64,000 nt of DNA, taken from NCBI RefSeq assembly GCF_902364025.1, contig NZ_CABJCG010000026.1:7375-71374 (forward strand), written 5' to 3'. The translations under genes were made by a program, and so were the position numbers. The notes beneath the pieces are model-generated. The model was not told where the DNA came from. It ran no database searches and saw only the letters and a list, made by a program, of their open reading frames with translations. The number at the start of each line of letters is the position of its first letter. The first letter of the stretch is position 1. Source of the stretch: Enterocloster lavalensis (GTDB taxonomy: Bacteria; Bacillota; Clostridia; Lachnospirales; Lachnospiraceae). Positions 50,565 through 60,401 of the stretch are shown here, in pieces.

Positions 50565-51956
50565 TCAGTCCTCCCGGCTCCCTGCCAGACTCAGCAGGAT
50601 TCCCAGCACGCAACCTGCCGCAGCGGGCAGAATCCATCCCAGCCCCGCCTCATACCCCGGCAGCAGAGCCAGCAGCGCCTCCAGGCGTACCCCGGCGGCC
50701 GCGGCCGCCCCGCTTACCGCATTCCCAAACAGGCGGCCCAGCAGCCACGGCAGAACCTTGTCCAGGAAGCTGCACTCCTCCAGCGCGTAGAGCACGCTGG
50801 CAGCGCCCGTGAACAGAATCGCGCAGGGATACACCCGCTTCCAGCCCTTGATGAGCGGATTCAGAAAGGCCAGCGCGATCAGCACGATTGCTACCGGATA
50901 GATGGCGTTTAAAACCGGAACGGAAAACTGGAGAATCCGGTCCAGCCCCGCGTTGGAGATCAACAAACTGACGCCCGCAAACACCACCACCCAGAGCCGG
51001 TATCCGACCACCGGAAGAATGGTGGAAAAATACTCGCTGCAGCAGCTCAAAAGCCCCACGCAGGTATTCAGGCATGCGATGAAAAAGATCATTCCCAGCA
51101 GAATCATTCCCGCTCTGCCGAACAGGCTGTCCGCCACAAACGTCAAAATCCTGGCTCCGTTACCGGGATAGCGCATTTTGGCCCCGGCCGGAGCGCCGAT
51201 GTGGGCCAGCGCCACATAGACCGCAGCCATCAACAGCCCCGCGATCACGCCCGCCTTGACGGTCTCCCGCACCACGGCTCCATCCTCCTGCACGCCCTTG
51301 GCCCGGATGTTGAGAGCGATAATAATCCCGAAATTCAGCGCAGCGATGGTGTCCATGGTCTGATAGCCCTCCAGAAATCCCTTCACCGCTGCGCTGTCCG
51401 CATACTCCTTGGCAGGCGCCCCGTAAGCGCCCAGAGGCCAGATCAGACAGCCCGTAAAGATCACGGCGATCAGAATCAGAAGCGTGGGACACAGCACCTT
51501 GCCCAGGCGGTCCGTCAGCTTGTCCGGCCGGAACGCCAGCGCCATGGCAATGCAGAAAAATACCACGGAATAAATCAGCTGGGCGCGGCTGCCAAGAGCC
51601 GTCCCAAGGCCGCCCAGATACGGCAGCACCGCCATCTCGAAGGAAGTGCTGGCCGTTCTGGGAATCGCCAGGCAGGGGCCGATGGACAGGTAGATCAGCA
51701 GCGTAAACACGAACGCGAACCCCGGATGAACGCGCCTTCCCAGGCGGTCAAGCCCTCCGGCCATAGCAACCGCCGCAACTCCCAGCACCGGAAGCCCCAC
51801 CGCGCTGAGCAGAAATCCCCTCATCGCGTGCCAGGTCAGCGTCCCAGCCTCGGCTCCCAGAAAGGGCGGAAAAATCAGATTTCCCGCCCCGAAAAACATC
51901 GAAAACAGCGTAAATCCCACCAACAGCAGGTTACGCCACGAAAGTTTTTGCCTCAT
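50565..51956 (-). CDS. brnQ: branched-chain amino acid carrier (LIVCS family)
   Basis: 463 aa with about twelve hydrophobic segments. Seen: LLLVGFTLFSMFFGAGNLIFPP, core FSMFFGAGNLIFPP, the family hallmark, then IGPCLAIPRTASTSFE. Known: sodium-coupled uptake of leucine, isoleucine and valine. It has an extended -10 promoter and its own terminator, so it is a single-gene unit, although it lies next to the peptide-recycling genes. It could take up amino acids released by peptide hydrolysis outside the cell. Confidence 0.95.
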   Translation of the reverse strand: MRQKLSWRNLLLVGFTLFSMFFGAGNLIFPPFLGAEAGTLTWHAMRGFLLSAVGLPVLGVAAVAMAGGLDRLGRRVHPGFAFVFTLLIYLSIGPCLAIPRTASTSFEMAVLPYLGGLGTALGSRAQLIYSVVFFCIAMALAFRPDKLTDRLGKVLCPTLLILIAVIFTGCLIWPLGAYGAPAKEYADSAAVKGFLEGYQTMDTIAALNFGIIIALNIRAKGVQEDGAVVRETVKAGVIAGLLMAAVYVALAHIGAPAGAKMRYPGNGARILTFVADSLFGRAGMILLGMIFFIACLNTCVGLLSCCSEYFSTILPVVGYRLWVVVFAGVSLLISNAGLDRILQFSVPVLNAIYPVAIVLIALAFLNPLIKGWKRVYPCAILFTGAASVLYALEECSFLDKVLPWLLGRLFGNAVSGAAAAAGVRLEALLALLPGYEAGLGWILPAAAGCVLGILLSLAGSRED

Positions 51957-51982
51957 AGTTCCTTCTCCGTTCGTTCACCGCC

Positions 51983-52023
51983 GCTGTTTCACGGCCATTT
52001 CTTTCGTCCTTGCTGTTTCACGG
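51983..52023. repeat. 12-bp direct repeat in the brnQ leader
   Basis: GCTGTTTCACGG at 51983-51994 and 52012-52023, 29 bp apart, between the promoter and the gene. Could be a regulatory repeat or a decayed minisatellite. Confidence 0.5.
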
Positions 52024-52073
52024 TTTCCTGCGGCCGGCGCAGCGGATGCGCGGCCTGATATATCGTTACCGTA

Positions 52074-52082
52074 ATTATAGCA
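52074..52082 (-). promoter_or_regulatory. extended -10 promoter of brnQ
   Basis: Minus strand TGC followed by TATAAT (52079-52074). No good -35 at normal spacing, typical for extended -10 promoters. The leader would be about 110 nt. Confidence 0.6.
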
Positions 52083-52159
52083 AATCGTCGCCCACATTAC
52101 TATCCCCATTTTTCCACCGGCCCCTCTTTCCCGTTACGCCGTTACTGTGAACAGCAGCG

Positions 52160-53098
52160 TTACGCCTCCCTGTAAAACTCCAGCCGCTCCCGCTCCCCGT
52201 CGATCCGGCAAATCGCGCCCATCGGAATCGTACCCATGGGATTCGAGTGGTCGGAGGCCACGTGGTACATCACCGGCACCTTGTATCCAGCGAACCGGTC
52301 GTGGAGGAAGGTTTCCAGATCATAGGACGCGTCGTACCGCTCGTTGCTGCATTTGTAAAATTCTCCCAGCACAATCCCGGCCACGCCGTCCATCAGCCCG
52401 GCATTTTCCAGATGGGTGATATACATATCCAGCCGCGGAATCGACTCCTCCACGTCCTCCAGAAACAAAATCTTGCCCCGGGTGTCCAGCTGATAGAAGG
52501 TGCCAAGTCCCCCGATCACCAGGGATAAGTTCCCCCCTGTCAGCTGCCCCGACGCGCTGCCGGGCCGCAGCATGCGGATCCCCGGCTTGGAATCGGGATT
52601 GCGAAACTCCAGCTTCTCCCCGGGCTTCATGCCCATGGCCGCAAACAGGCTCTCCCGGCTGTAGGCGTCAAACTCCGGCACCATCTCCGTTGCCAGCATG
52701 GGGCCGTGAAAGGTTACCAAACCGCAGATTTGGTTGAACACCGCATGCAGGTTGGTGATATCGCTGTAGCCCACAAAGATCTTGGGGTTGGCCCGGATGG
52801 TCTCGTAGTCCAGATACTTCAGGATATGGGCGCTGCCGTATCCCCCTCTGGCACAGAAAATAGCCTTGACCTCCGGGTTCCCGAACAGGCGGTTCAGGTC
52901 CTCGGCCCGCTCCTTAGCCCCTCCGGCCAGATACTCGTGAAAATTGTACAGATGTTTCAGGCAATCTCCCATCGCGACCTTGTACCCCATGCTTTCCAGC
53001 AAAGAGGCGCCGGCATCCCGTTTTTCTCTGCTCACGGGAAATGCCGGCGCTGCCAGCCCGATGGTATCGCCCGGTTTCAGCATTTCCGGAAATACCAT
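52160..53098 (-). CDS. LD-carboxypeptidase (peptidase S66 family)
   Basis: 312 aa. Seen: LKPGDTIGLAAPAFPVS, AIFCARGGYGS, FVGYSDITNLH (nucleophile Ser), VTFHGPML, and late Glu/His in LFLEDVEESIP and YHVASDHSNP of the Ser-Glu-His triad. Known: cuts the L-to-D bond that releases D-alanine from murein tetrapeptide; cytoplasmic. Bacillus YkfA is encoded beside the dpp genes, as here. GAGGTAAAA precedes the ATG. Lies 172 bases after the binding-protein gene and may share its transcript. Confidence 0.93.
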   Translation of the reverse strand: MVFPEMLKPGDTIGLAAPAFPVSREKRDAGASLLESMGYKVAMGDCLKHLYNFHEYLAGGAKERAEDLNRLFGNPEVKAIFCARGGYGSAHILKYLDYETIRANPKIFVGYSDITNLHAVFNQICGLVTFHGPMLATEMVPEFDAYSRESLFAAMGMKPGEKLEFRNPDSKPGIRMLRPGSASGQLTGGNLSLVIGGLGTFYQLDTRGKILFLEDVEESIPRLDMYITHLENAGLMDGVAGIVLGEFYKCSNERYDASYDLETFLHDRFAGYKVPVMYHVASDHSNPMGTIPMGAICRIDGERERLEFYREA

Positions 53099-53270
53099 TG
53101 GTTTTACCTCTTTTCGATTTTCCCGGCGGCCCAGGATACACCTGCGCCGCCCCGGTTTCCGCTCAGGCGGAGTCCGTCACTTCATACTTCAATATATGCC
53201 GCTCTCCATGTCCGCGCCCTGCATTTTGGGCCGCGCACCGAAAATAACGGTTTCTTCAAGCGCCCGCGGA

Positions 53271-54929
53271 TCAGGTCTTGTCCGCGCCCCTGAACAGAGT
53301 GTGGCCGTTGGCGTTCTTGGTCATGCCGGTCACATTGGGCTTCACCAGAAGGGACGCGTTTAAGTAATACAGCGGCAGAATGGGCATGTCGTCCATCAGC
53401 AGCTTCTCAGCCTCGGTGAACAGCTCCATACGCTTGTTGTTGTCCGCCAGGCTGCGGCACTCCTGGATCAGGCTGTCATACTGGAGCGCCTTCTCGCCGT
53501 TCCAGCGGTTCTGGTTGTAGGTGCGGTCCTGGGTAAAGCAGTTTAAGTTGGTGTCCGGATCCAGGTAATCGCCGGTCCAGCCGTCGAAGGCGATGTCGAA
53601 ATTGCCCGCGTAGAGCTCATCCCAGTACACCTTGGACTCGAAAGTCACGATCTCCACCTGCACGCCCAGATTTTCCTTCCACATAGCCTGCATCACCTGG
53701 GCCACGTCCTTGTTCTCCTGGGTGTTGGTGATGATAAACTTCAAGGTCGGCAGTCCCTCGCCGTTCGGATAACCGGCGTCCGCCAGCAGCTGCTTGGCAG
53801 CCTCCTTGTCCTCGCTGATCAGATCGCCCACAACGGTGCGGAAATCGTCGGTCTTGCCCTCGTAGGGGATGCCGTGCGGTACGAATGCCAGAGCCGGCTG
53901 GGGCTTGGAGGGAACCGCCGCCTCACAGATGGTCTTGCGGTCCAGGCCCATAGCCAGGGCGCGTCTCACCTCGGGCGTCATGTACTCATTCTCACAGTTG
54001 AGATCGTAGTAACGGGTACCGATCTTGTCAAAGCGGTGAAGCTCGTCGCTGTCGCCGTACTGCTGCAGCGCCTGGGTGGCCACCAGGGAATCGCCCATGG
54101 CGTCGATCTCGCCGGAGTTGTACGCGGACAGCGCCGCCTCGGCGGACTCGATGATCACCATCTTAACGCCATCCAGCTTCACGGAATCCGCCGCAAAGTA
54201 GTAGGGGTTCTTGACCATCACATAGCTGCTCTGAGGATTGATCTCGGAGATCACAAACGCGCCGTTGCACACATAGGTGTCGCCGGACTTGGTCCAGACC
54301 TGCTCGCCCTCCACCACGTCCTTCTTCACCGGGAAGAAGTTGGAGGCAGCCGTCAGATACAGGAAATAGGGGGTGGGATTGTTCAGGGTCACTTCCAGGG
54401 TCTTGGCGTCCACAGCCTTCACCGCCACGTCGTCCACGCTTCCCTCTCCCTTGTTGTACTCCTCGCCGCCCTTGATGTAGAACAGCTCCCAGGCTGCCGG
54501 TGAGGCCAGCTCAGGGCTTAAAGTCCGCTTCCAGGTGTATTCAAAATCCGCCGCCGTCAGATCGCTGCCGTCGGACCATTTCAGGCCGTCCTTCAAAGTG
54601 AAGGTGTAGACCAGGCCGTCGTCGCTGACCGTGTAGGTGTCGCACATTGCGTTGGTCAGAGTGCCGTCCGCCTCCAGCTGGAACAGGCCGGAAAACAGGT
54701 TCTGCAGCAGAACGGAAGAGTTGCTGTAGTTGTTCATGGTCGGATCCAGAGTCTCGGGCTCGCCGGAAATGGCGTAGGTCAGAATCTTGCCCTCCGCAGC
54801 GCTCTCCTGGCCACCCTGAGAAGCCTCCGCCGCCGTGGTCTCCGTCTTGGCGCCGGACGAACCGCCGCAGCCCGCCAGGCTGGCAGCTACCATCGCCGCG
54901 CAAAGTAATACGCTCAGTTTCTTCTTCAT
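53271..54929 (-). CDS. oligopeptide/dipeptide ABC transporter binding lipoprotein
   Basis: 552 aa. Lipoprotein signal ending S-L-A-G-C. Seen: LTYAISGEPETLDPTMNNYSNS, core SGEPETLDPTMNN, TFTLKDGLKWSDGSDLTAADF, core DGLKWSDGSDLTA, and VRRALAMGLDRKTI, all SBP family 5 marks. AAAAAGGAGG before the ATG. It follows the two ATPase genes after 161 bp, so it may have its own promoter and higher expression. In this setting murein tripeptide is a plausible ligand. Confidence 0.94.
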   Translation of the reverse strand: MKKKLSVLLCAAMVAASLAGCGGSSGAKTETTAAEASQGGQESAAEGKILTYAISGEPETLDPTMNNYSNSSVLLQNLFSGLFQLEADGTLTNAMCDTYTVSDDGLVYTFTLKDGLKWSDGSDLTAADFEYTWKRTLSPELASPAAWELFYIKGGEEYNKGEGSVDDVAVKAVDAKTLEVTLNNPTPYFLYLTAASNFFPVKKDVVEGEQVWTKSGDTYVCNGAFVISEINPQSSYVMVKNPYYFAADSVKLDGVKMVIIESAEAALSAYNSGEIDAMGDSLVATQALQQYGDSDELHRFDKIGTRYYDLNCENEYMTPEVRRALAMGLDRKTICEAAVPSKPQPALAFVPHGIPYEGKTDDFRTVVGDLISEDKEAAKQLLADAGYPNGEGLPTLKFIITNTQENKDVAQVMQAMWKENLGVQVEIVTFESKVYWDELYAGNFDIAFDGWTGDYLDPDTNLNCFTQDRTYNQNRWNGEKALQYDSLIQECRSLADNNKRMELFTEAEKLLMDDMPILPLYYLNASLLVKPNVTGMTKNANGHTLFRGADKT

Positions 54930-55090
54930 AATATTCCTCCTTTTTGATCAGGTCTGCGCCTCAGCCCGGGGCCGGAGCTCGCCGGTCCACGCCAAAGCGC
55001 TTCCCTGTTAAATGCAGCCGGACGCCGTCTCATCCGGAACCGGCCGATAAATATGATAAACCGCGCGCACTTCCCGCGGCCGATCATTGC

Positions 55091-56077
55091 TCAATACAAA
55101 TGGCAGGCCACCATGTGGTCGTCATTGATCTTCTTCAGTTCCGGCTTCTCCCTGCCGCAGATTTCCTTAGCGTAAGCGCAGCGCGCCCGGAAAGGACAGC
55201 CCGGCGGCGGGTCGATGGGCGAGGGAACATCCCCCTGAAGCACAATCCGCTTGTTCTGTCTGGCCTGGTTGGGATCCGCCACCGGCACAGCCGAGATCAG
55301 GGATTTGGTGTAGGGGTGAAGCATGTTGTCGTAAAGCTCGTCCACCTGGGCGTACTCGATCAGGTTGCCCAGGTACATCACGCCCACCTGGTGGGAAATA
55401 TGCCGCACCATGGACAGGTCGTGGGAAATAAACAGGTAGGTGAAGCCGAATTTGTGCTGCAGCTCCTCCAAAATATTGATCACCTGGGCCTGTATGGACA
55501 CGTCCAGGGCGGAAATGGGCTCGTCGCAGACGATAAACTCCGGTTCCGCGGCCAGGGCTCTGGCGATGCCGATTCTCTGCCGCTGTCCGCCGGAAAACTC
55601 GTGGGGATAACGGTTCAGATGATCCGCCTTCAGTCCCACCATCTGGATCAGCTCCCGCACCCGGTCCCGACGGTCCCCCTCGCTGCACAGCTTTAAGGCC
55701 CGGATAGGCTCGGAGATAATGGCCTCCACGTTCATGCGCGGGTCCAGGGACGTGTAGGGGTCCTGGAAAATCATCTGCATCTTTCTCCGGTACGGCCGCA
55801 TCTCCTGGTCGTCAAAACCGGTGATGTCCGTCCCCTTATATACAATGGAGCCGCCCGTGGCCTCGTAGAGCTTTAAAATCGTCCGCCCCACGGTGGTCTT
55901 GCCGCAGCCCGACTCCCCCACCAGACCCATGGTCTCGCCCTGGGCGATGGAGAAGGACACCCCGTCCACGGCCTTTAAGGACCTGGCCTTGGAAAAGATT
56001 CCGCTCTTGACCGGAAAATACATCTTCAAATCCGTCACCTTCAGGCAGGTCTCCCGGTTTTCTGCCGCTATGCTCAT
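55091..56077 (-). CDS. oligopeptide ABC transporter ATPase, OppF type
   Basis: 328 aa from the ATG at 56077 (AGGAGG nine bases upstream), ATGA overlap with OppD. Seen: [15 protein letters not shown] (Walker A), [16 protein letters not shown] (signature), [12 protein letters not shown] (Walker B), [10 protein letters not shown] (switch His) and the C-terminal [12 protein letters not shown]ys-rich stretch of Opp/Dpp ATPases. One of two ATPases driving the importer. Confidence 0.95.
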   Translation of the reverse strand: MSIAAENRETCLKVTDLKMYFPVKSGIFSKARSLKAVDGVSFSIAQGETMGLVGESGCGKTTVGRTILKLYEATGGSIVYKGTDITGFDDQEMRPYRRKMQMIFQDPYTSLDPRMNVEAIISEPIRALKLCSEGDRRDRVRELIQMVGLKADHLNRYPHEFSGGQRQRIGIARALAAEPEFIVCDEPISALDVSIQAQVINILEELQHKFGFTYLFISHDLSMVRHISHQVGVMYLGNLIEYAQVDELYDNMLHPYTKSLISAVPVADPNQARQNKRIVLQGDVPSPIDPPPGCPFRARCAYAKEICGREKPELKKINDDHMVACHLY

Positions 56078-57072
56078 ACCGGCCACACCTCCTTCCGATG
56101 GATTTTCACCGACTTATTGTGCAGCCAGCAGGCGCTTTTGTGCCCCGGTCCCACCTCGGTCAGTTCCGGGCGGTATTCCCGGCACAGCTTCATGGCGTGG
56201 CTGCAGCGCGCCGCAAAGGGACAGCCCGCAGGCGGGTTCAACAGGTCCGGCGGCGTGCCCATAATGGGCACCAGCTTTTCCCGGCTCCGCTTGGGGATGG
56301 AGGCCAGCAGTCCGGCCGAGTAGGGGTGGCCGGTGCGGTAGAAAATGTCGTCCACCGTGCCCTCCTCCATGATTAACCCGCCGTACATCACGATCACCCG
56401 CGTGCACAGGCTGGAAATCACGCCCAGATCGTGGGTGATCAGGATCACCGACATGTTGTAGCGCTCCTTCATCTCCCCCATCAGTTCCAGAATCTGGGCC
56501 TGTATGGTCACGTCCAGGGCCGTGGTCGGCTCATCCGCGATCAAAAGCTTGGGATCGCAGGACATGGCGATGGCGATCATCACCCGCTGGCGCATGCCCC
56601 CCGACAGCTCGTGGGGATACTGCTTCAGCCGCTTCTCCGGGCTGGGGATTCCCACCAGCTCCAAAAGCTTCAAAGCCCGCTCGTTGGCCTCCCGCTTGTT
56701 CAACTTCATGTGGCGCATCAGGGGATTGCGGATCTGCTCTCCCACGGTGAACAGCGGGTTTAAGCTGGTCATCGGATCCTGGAAAATCATGCCGATGTCA
56801 TTTCCCTGAATCTTGCGCATATCCTTGACCGACTTGGCATTCAAATCCTCCCCGTCCAGCAGAATGGCGTCCGCCGTCATGGACGCGTTATCGTCCAGAA
56901 GCCGCATCACCGACAGCATGCTGACGCTCTTGCCGCAGCCCGACTCCCCCACGATCCCCAGGCTCTCGCCCCGGTTCACGTAGAACGACACGCCCCGCAC
57001 CGCCTGTACGGGTCCGGCGTCGGTGGCGAAGGTGGTATGTAAATTTTTCACTTCCAGCAACTTATCACTCAT
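56074..57072 (-). CDS. oligopeptide ABC transporter ATPase, OppD type
   Basis: 332 aa. Seen: [21 protein letters not shown] (Walker A, core GESGCGKS), [40 protein letters not shown], and C-terminal [12 protein letters not shown]. Forms the heterodimeric ATPase with OppF. It starts 17 bases after the OppC stop. Confidence 0.95.
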   Translation of the reverse strand: MSDKLLEVKNLHTTFATDAGPVQAVRGVSFYVNRGESLGIVGESGCGKSVSMLSVMRLLDDNASMTADAILLDGEDLNAKSVKDMRKIQGNDIGMIFQDPMTSLNPLFTVGEQIRNPLMRHMKLNKREANERALKLLELVGIPSPEKRLKQYPHELSGGMRQRVMIAIAMSCDPKLLIADEPTTALDVTIQAQILELMGEMKERYNMSVILITHDLGVISSLCTRVIVMYGGLIMEEGTVDDIFYRTGHPYSAGLLASIPKRSREKLVPIMGTPPDLLNPPAGCPFAARCSHAMKLCREYRPELTEVGPGHKSACWLHNKSVKIHRKEVWPV

Positions 57073-57088
57073 GTGCGATACCTCTGTT

Positions 57089-58042
57089 CTATTTCTTCAA
57101 TCTGGGATCCAGCGCATCCCGCAGGCCGTCGCCGATGAAATTCAGCGCAAAGATGGTGATGCTGATGGCAAAGGCGGGGAACAGCATCTGATACGGATAG
57201 GAAAACAGATATTCGATGGCATCGTTGGCCAGCGTTCCCCAGCTGGCCTTCGGCACCTGGATACCGATCCCCAGAAAGCTCAAAAACGCCTCCTGGAAAA
57301 TAGCCTGGGGAATCAAAAATGTCACCGTCACGATGATGGACCCCATACTGTTGGGAATCAGATGGTGGATCAGAATCTGCCACCGGCTCTGCCCGCAGAC
57401 CTTGGCCGCCAGCGCAAAATCCTGCTCCCGCAGCGTCAGAATCTGTCCGCGGACCATGCGGGCCGTGGTAATCCAGAAGGTAAGGCACATGGCGAGCAGA
57501 ATACTCTTGACCGTGTTGCCCAGAAACATCATGATCAGAATCAGGTACAGAAGGCTGGGGATTCCGCTGAGCACATCCACAATACGCATCATGATCATGT
57601 CCGTGCGCCCGCCCAGATATCCGGCGATTCCGCCGTAAAACACGCCGATCACCATGTTGATGGCCGCGGCCGTAAAGCCGATGGTCAGGCTGATGCGGGC
57701 TCCGTACATGGTGCGCACAAAAATGTCGCGGCCCATCTTGTCCGTCCCGAAGGGGTGAAGGCGGCTGGGCCACTCCAGCATATGGGCGAAATCCGTCTGG
57801 TCATAGCTGTACGGGGACAGCATGGGCACCGCGATGGCCAGCACCGTTATGACGATAATGACGGCAAAACCGAACATGGCCAGCTTATCTTTTTTCAGGC
57901 GCAGCCAGCACATGTTCCAGTAGGAAATGCTGGGGCGGTCGATCTCCTCCGGGTCCCGCTCCGCGGCGGAAAGCCCCTCCATGAGGTCAACCGGAATCTC
58001 GTCGTCCATGGCGAATCCGCCTTGTCTTAAAGTCTCTTCCAT
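57089..58042 (-). CDS. oligopeptide ABC transporter permease, OppC type
   Basis: 317 aa with an N-terminal cytoplasmic lead of about 50 residues and six hydrophobic segments. Seen: HPFGTDKMGRDIFVRTMYGARISL, core GTDKMGRDIF, and the loop with FALAAKVCGQSRWQILIHHLIPN. AGGTGACACA precedes the ATG. Confidence 0.95.
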   Translation of the reverse strand: MEETLRQGGFAMDDEIPVDLMEGLSAAERDPEEIDRPSISYWNMCWLRLKKDKLAMFGFAVIIVITVLAIAVPMLSPYSYDQTDFAHMLEWPSRLHPFGTDKMGRDIFVRTMYGARISLTIGFTAAAINMVIGVFYGGIAGYLGGRTDMIMMRIVDVLSGIPSLLYLILIMMFLGNTVKSILLAMCLTFWITTARMVRGQILTLREQDFALAAKVCGQSRWQILIHHLIPNSMGSIIVTVTFLIPQAIFQEAFLSFLGIGIQVPKASWGTLANDAIEYLFSYPYQMLFPAFAISITIFALNFIGDGLRDALDPRLKK

Positions 58043-58050
58043 TGTGTCAC

Positions 58051-58977
58051 CTACTTCGTAATTTTTACTCTCGGGTCAATGACCGCGTACAGGATATCCA
58101 CCACCAGGTTGCAGACGATGATCATGGCGCCCACGAACACCGTAAGTCCCAGGGTGACGGAGTAGTCCCGGTCGTTGATGGCGGAGATAAAATACCGCCC
58201 GAGTCCGGGCACGGAAAACAGCTTCTCGATGATAAAGGTTCCCGTGAGCAGCGCCGCCACCATGGGGCCCACGTAGGTCACCACCGGCAGCACGGAATTT
58301 TTCAGGGCGTATTTCCCGATCACCTGGAACTCCGGCACGCCCTTGGAGCGCTCGGTGCGGATGTAATCCTGGCGCATGGTCTCCAACATGCTGGAGCGCA
58401 TGAGCCTGGTAATATAAGCGATCTGGGAGAAGGCCATACAGAATACCGGCAGCACGTAATGCCGCCAGGAATCCAGGCCATAAGATGGAAAGATTTTCCA
58501 CTTTTCACAGAAAAGGTACATCATGAGCACGCAGATCACGAAGCTGGGCACCGAGACGCCGATGGTGGCAAACACCATCGCCAGGCCGTCGGGAAGCTTC
58601 CCCCGCTTCACCGCCGCCACCATGCCCAGGGGAATCCCAGCTGCCAGGGCCAGGGCCACGCCCCAGGCGCCAACGCGGGCGGAGATGGGGAAGCCGTGGG
58701 CGATCAGCTCATTCACCGTGGTGTCGCGCTTCTTGAAGGAAGTGCCCATGTCGCCGTGCAGCAGATTTTTCAGATATTTCACGTACTGGACCGGAATCGG
58801 TTCGTTGAGTCCGTACTTGTCCGCGATGCGCTCCAGAATCTGGGGCGGCACGTTGCGCTCCTCCGACGGGCTGAAGGGCCCTCCCGGTATGGCGTGCATG
58901 AGGAAAAATGTGATGGTCACCAGCACAAACAGCGAAACCGCGCCGGCTGCCAAACGCTTTAATATGTACTTCAACAT
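58051..58977 (-). CDS. oligopeptide ABC transporter permease, OppB type
   Basis: 308 aa, six hydrophobic segments. Seen: FLMHAIPGGPF, YLKNLLHGDMGTSF, and MRQDYIRTERSKGVPEFQVIGKYALKN, core DYIRTERSKGVPE, the ATPase-contact loop. First gene of the transporter operon behind promoter 59109-59137; the ribosome site is weak (AAGG). Together with OppC it forms the pore. Confidence 0.95.
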   Translation of the reverse strand: MLKYILKRLAAGAVSLFVLVTITFFLMHAIPGGPFSPSEERNVPPQILERIADKYGLNEPIPVQYVKYLKNLLHGDMGTSFKKRDTTVNELIAHGFPISARVGAWGVALALAAGIPLGMVAAVKRGKLPDGLAMVFATIGVSVPSFVICVLMMYLFCEKWKIFPSYGLDSWRHYVLPVFCMAFSQIAYITRLMRSSMLETMRQDYIRTERSKGVPEFQVIGKYALKNSVLPVVTYVGPMVAALLTGTFIIEKLFSVPGLGRYFISAINDRDYSVTLGLTVFVGAMIIVCNLVVDILYAVIDPRVKITK

Positions 58978-59093
58978 AAAAATTGACCACTGCCTTTCCG
59001 TCCGATTGTGTAAAAAAGCGATGCCCGCCTACTTTCTTCAGCAGCATCGCTTCATCACCGTCTTTCTCTTCATTCTATTCCGGACTAAAAAAG

Positions 59094-59127
59094 AATCTGA
59101 TGTGAAAAATTATACCTATATCAGATT
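59094..59127. promoter_or_regulatory. inverted repeat over the opp promoter
   Basis: AATCTGAT at 59094-59101 and ATCAGATT at 59120-59127, 18 bases apart, straddling the leftward -10. A repressor bound here would block the opp operon. The regulator is not in the window. Confidence 0.5.
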
Positions 59128-59137
59128 TAAAAGTCAA
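59109..59137 (-). promoter_or_regulatory. sigma-A promoter of the opp operon
   Basis: Minus strand TTGACT (59137-59132), 17-base spacer, TATAAT (59114-59109). Confidence 0.85.
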
Positions 59138-59147
59138 GTCAAAGCCA

Positions 59148-59175
59148 TTGATTTTTACGGCATTCCCTTTATAAT
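59148..59175 (+). promoter_or_regulatory. sigma-A promoter of dppA
   Basis: TTGATT at 59148-59153, 16-base spacer, TATAAT at 59170-59175. Confidence 0.7.
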
Positions 59176-59328
59176 ATGAATTAAAACCGCCGTTTTGCCG
59201 GGAGATTCTTCCATTCGCTTGAGGATTATCCCGCCTGCGGCAAAAGATCATTAAGCGCGCCGCCTGTGAAGCCCGGCCGGAACACCGTTTCCGCCGCGCT
59301 TCACAGAGGCCCCGTAAAGGAGACGAAA

Positions 59329-60123
59329 ATGAAGGTATATATCAGCGTAGATATTGAAGGCACCGCCGGGATCGCATCCTGGTCCGCAACCAACTTAGGC
59401 GACCCGGAGCACCGCGCCGCCGCACAGGAGATGACGCTGGAGGCCGTGGCGGCCTGCCAGGGAGCGCTGGACGCCGGGGCCACGGAACTCTATGTAAAGG
59501 ACGCCCACGACAGCGGCCGCAACATGGACTTATCCCTGTTTCCCAGGGAAGCCAGGGTCATTTTCGACTGGACCCTGACCCCGGACTCCATGGTGGCCGG
59601 GCTGGACGGTTCCTTTGACGCGCTGATGTTTGTGGGCTACCACTCTCCCGCCGGGCTGCCGGGAAGCCCCTTAAGCCACACCATGAACCGCGGAAACAAC
59701 TATGTAAAAATCAACGGGGAGCTGGCCTCGGAATTTCTGCTTCACGCTTATGTGGGCGCGGCCCGCGGCGTGCCCTCCGTGATGGTTTCCGGCGACAAGC
59801 TGCTCTGCGGCCACGCCCGGGAATTTGTTCCGGGGATCCAAACCGCGCCGGTGAAGGAGGGCCTGGGCCGCGCCACCGTCAACCTGACGCCCCAGCTGGC
59901 CTGCGAGCGCATCCGCGAGGCCGCCCGGGAGGGGCTTCTGCGCCGGGACCGCTGCCACTTGGCCGTGCCGCAGACGCTGACCATGGAGATCGGCTTCAAG
60001 GATCACTTCAAAGCCCTGCGCGCTTCCCACTACCCCGGCGCAACTCTGGTGGACCCCTACACCGTGACGTACACGGCAGCCTCCGTGGACGAAATGATGA
60101 CCGCCAGAATGTTTATTCTGTGA
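59329..60123 (+). CDS. dppA: M55-family D-aminopeptidase (DppA type)
   Basis: 264 aa from the ATG at 59329 with AAAGGAG; the frame to 59266 adds an unrelated lead. Seen: SVDIEGTAGIASW (metal Asp and Glu at the N-terminus), VKDAHDSGRNMD with the Asp-Ala-His metal site, FVGYHSPAGLPGSPLSHTM with the next His, and MVSGDKLLCGHAREFVPG, core SGDKLL. Known: Bacillus DppA is a decameric zinc enzyme releasing D-alanine from D-Ala peptides, encoded with a dipeptide transporter. Divergent from opp, it should act on peptides imported by that system. Confidence 0.93.
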   Translation: MKVYISVDIEGTAGIASWSATNLGDPEHRAAAQEMTLEAVAACQGALDAGATELYVKDAHDSGRNMDLSLFPREARVIFDWTLTPDSMVAGLDGSFDALMFVGYHSPAGLPGSPLSHTMNRGNNYVKINGELASEFLLHAYVGAARGVPSVMVSGDKLLCGHAREFVPGIQTAPVKEGLGRATVNLTPQLACERIREAAREGLLRRDRCHLAVPQTLTMEIGFKDHFKALRASHYPGATLVDPYTVTYTAASVDEMMTARMFIL

Positions 60124-60148
60124 AAATTAAATTTTTTCCAAAAAGCTA

Positions 60149-60177
60149 TTGACTTTTGTCCAATCTATAGATATAAT
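60149..60177 (+). promoter_or_regulatory. promoter of the tRNA-Arg gene
   Basis: TTGACT at 60149-60154, 17-base spacer, TATAAT at 60172-60177, 27 bases before the mature tRNA. Confidence 0.85.
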
Positions 60178-60204
60178 AGTTTTTGCTGTTGAAGAACAGC
60201 GGAT

Positions 60205-60278
60205 GCGTCAGTAGCTCAGCTGGATAGAGCATACGGCTACGGACCGTAGTGTCGGGAGTTCGAATCTTCTCTGGCGCG
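60205..60278 (+). tRNA. tRNA-Arg (anticodon ACG)
   Basis: 74 nt. Acceptor GCGTCAG pairs with CTGGCGC (one G-U); D arm AGCTCAGCTGGATAGAGC, anticodon stem TACGG / CCGTA with loop CTACGGA giving ACG, T loop TTCGAAT with stem GGGAG / CTTCT. The discriminator base is G; CCA is not encoded. ACG is normally read as ICG and decodes CGT/CGC/CGA. Its 3' end borders prophage genes, so it is a likely attachment site. Confidence 0.97.
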
Positions 60279-60283
60279 CGTTG

Positions 60284-60318
60284 AAAACCTCGCAAGTGTA
60301 GGGCTTGCGGGGTTTTTT
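60284..60318 (+). terminator. terminator after tRNA-Arg
   Basis: AAAACCTCGCAAG and CTTGCGGGGTTTTTT form an 11-bp stem with a 7-base loop and T run. Confidence 0.9.
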
Positions 60319-60401
60319 GTTGTCTATGATCAACTGACGACAAATGAATTTATGGACTATTTATGGACAGGATTTTATCTATTTAAAATGGCGGGCTGCC
60401 A

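Larger units (their letters stand above)
58978..59328. other. divergent promoter region, opp operon and dppA
   Basis: 351 bp without a gene: a sigma-A promoter in each direction, an inverted repeat over the leftward -10, and a leader of roughly 150 nt before dppA in which I see no known riboswitch. Confidence 0.7.

Noticed and set aside
60146..60343. 65-codon open frame on the minus strand across the tRNA
   Set aside because: It is the antisense of the tRNA-Arg gene and its terminator; this kind of false protein is common over tRNAs.
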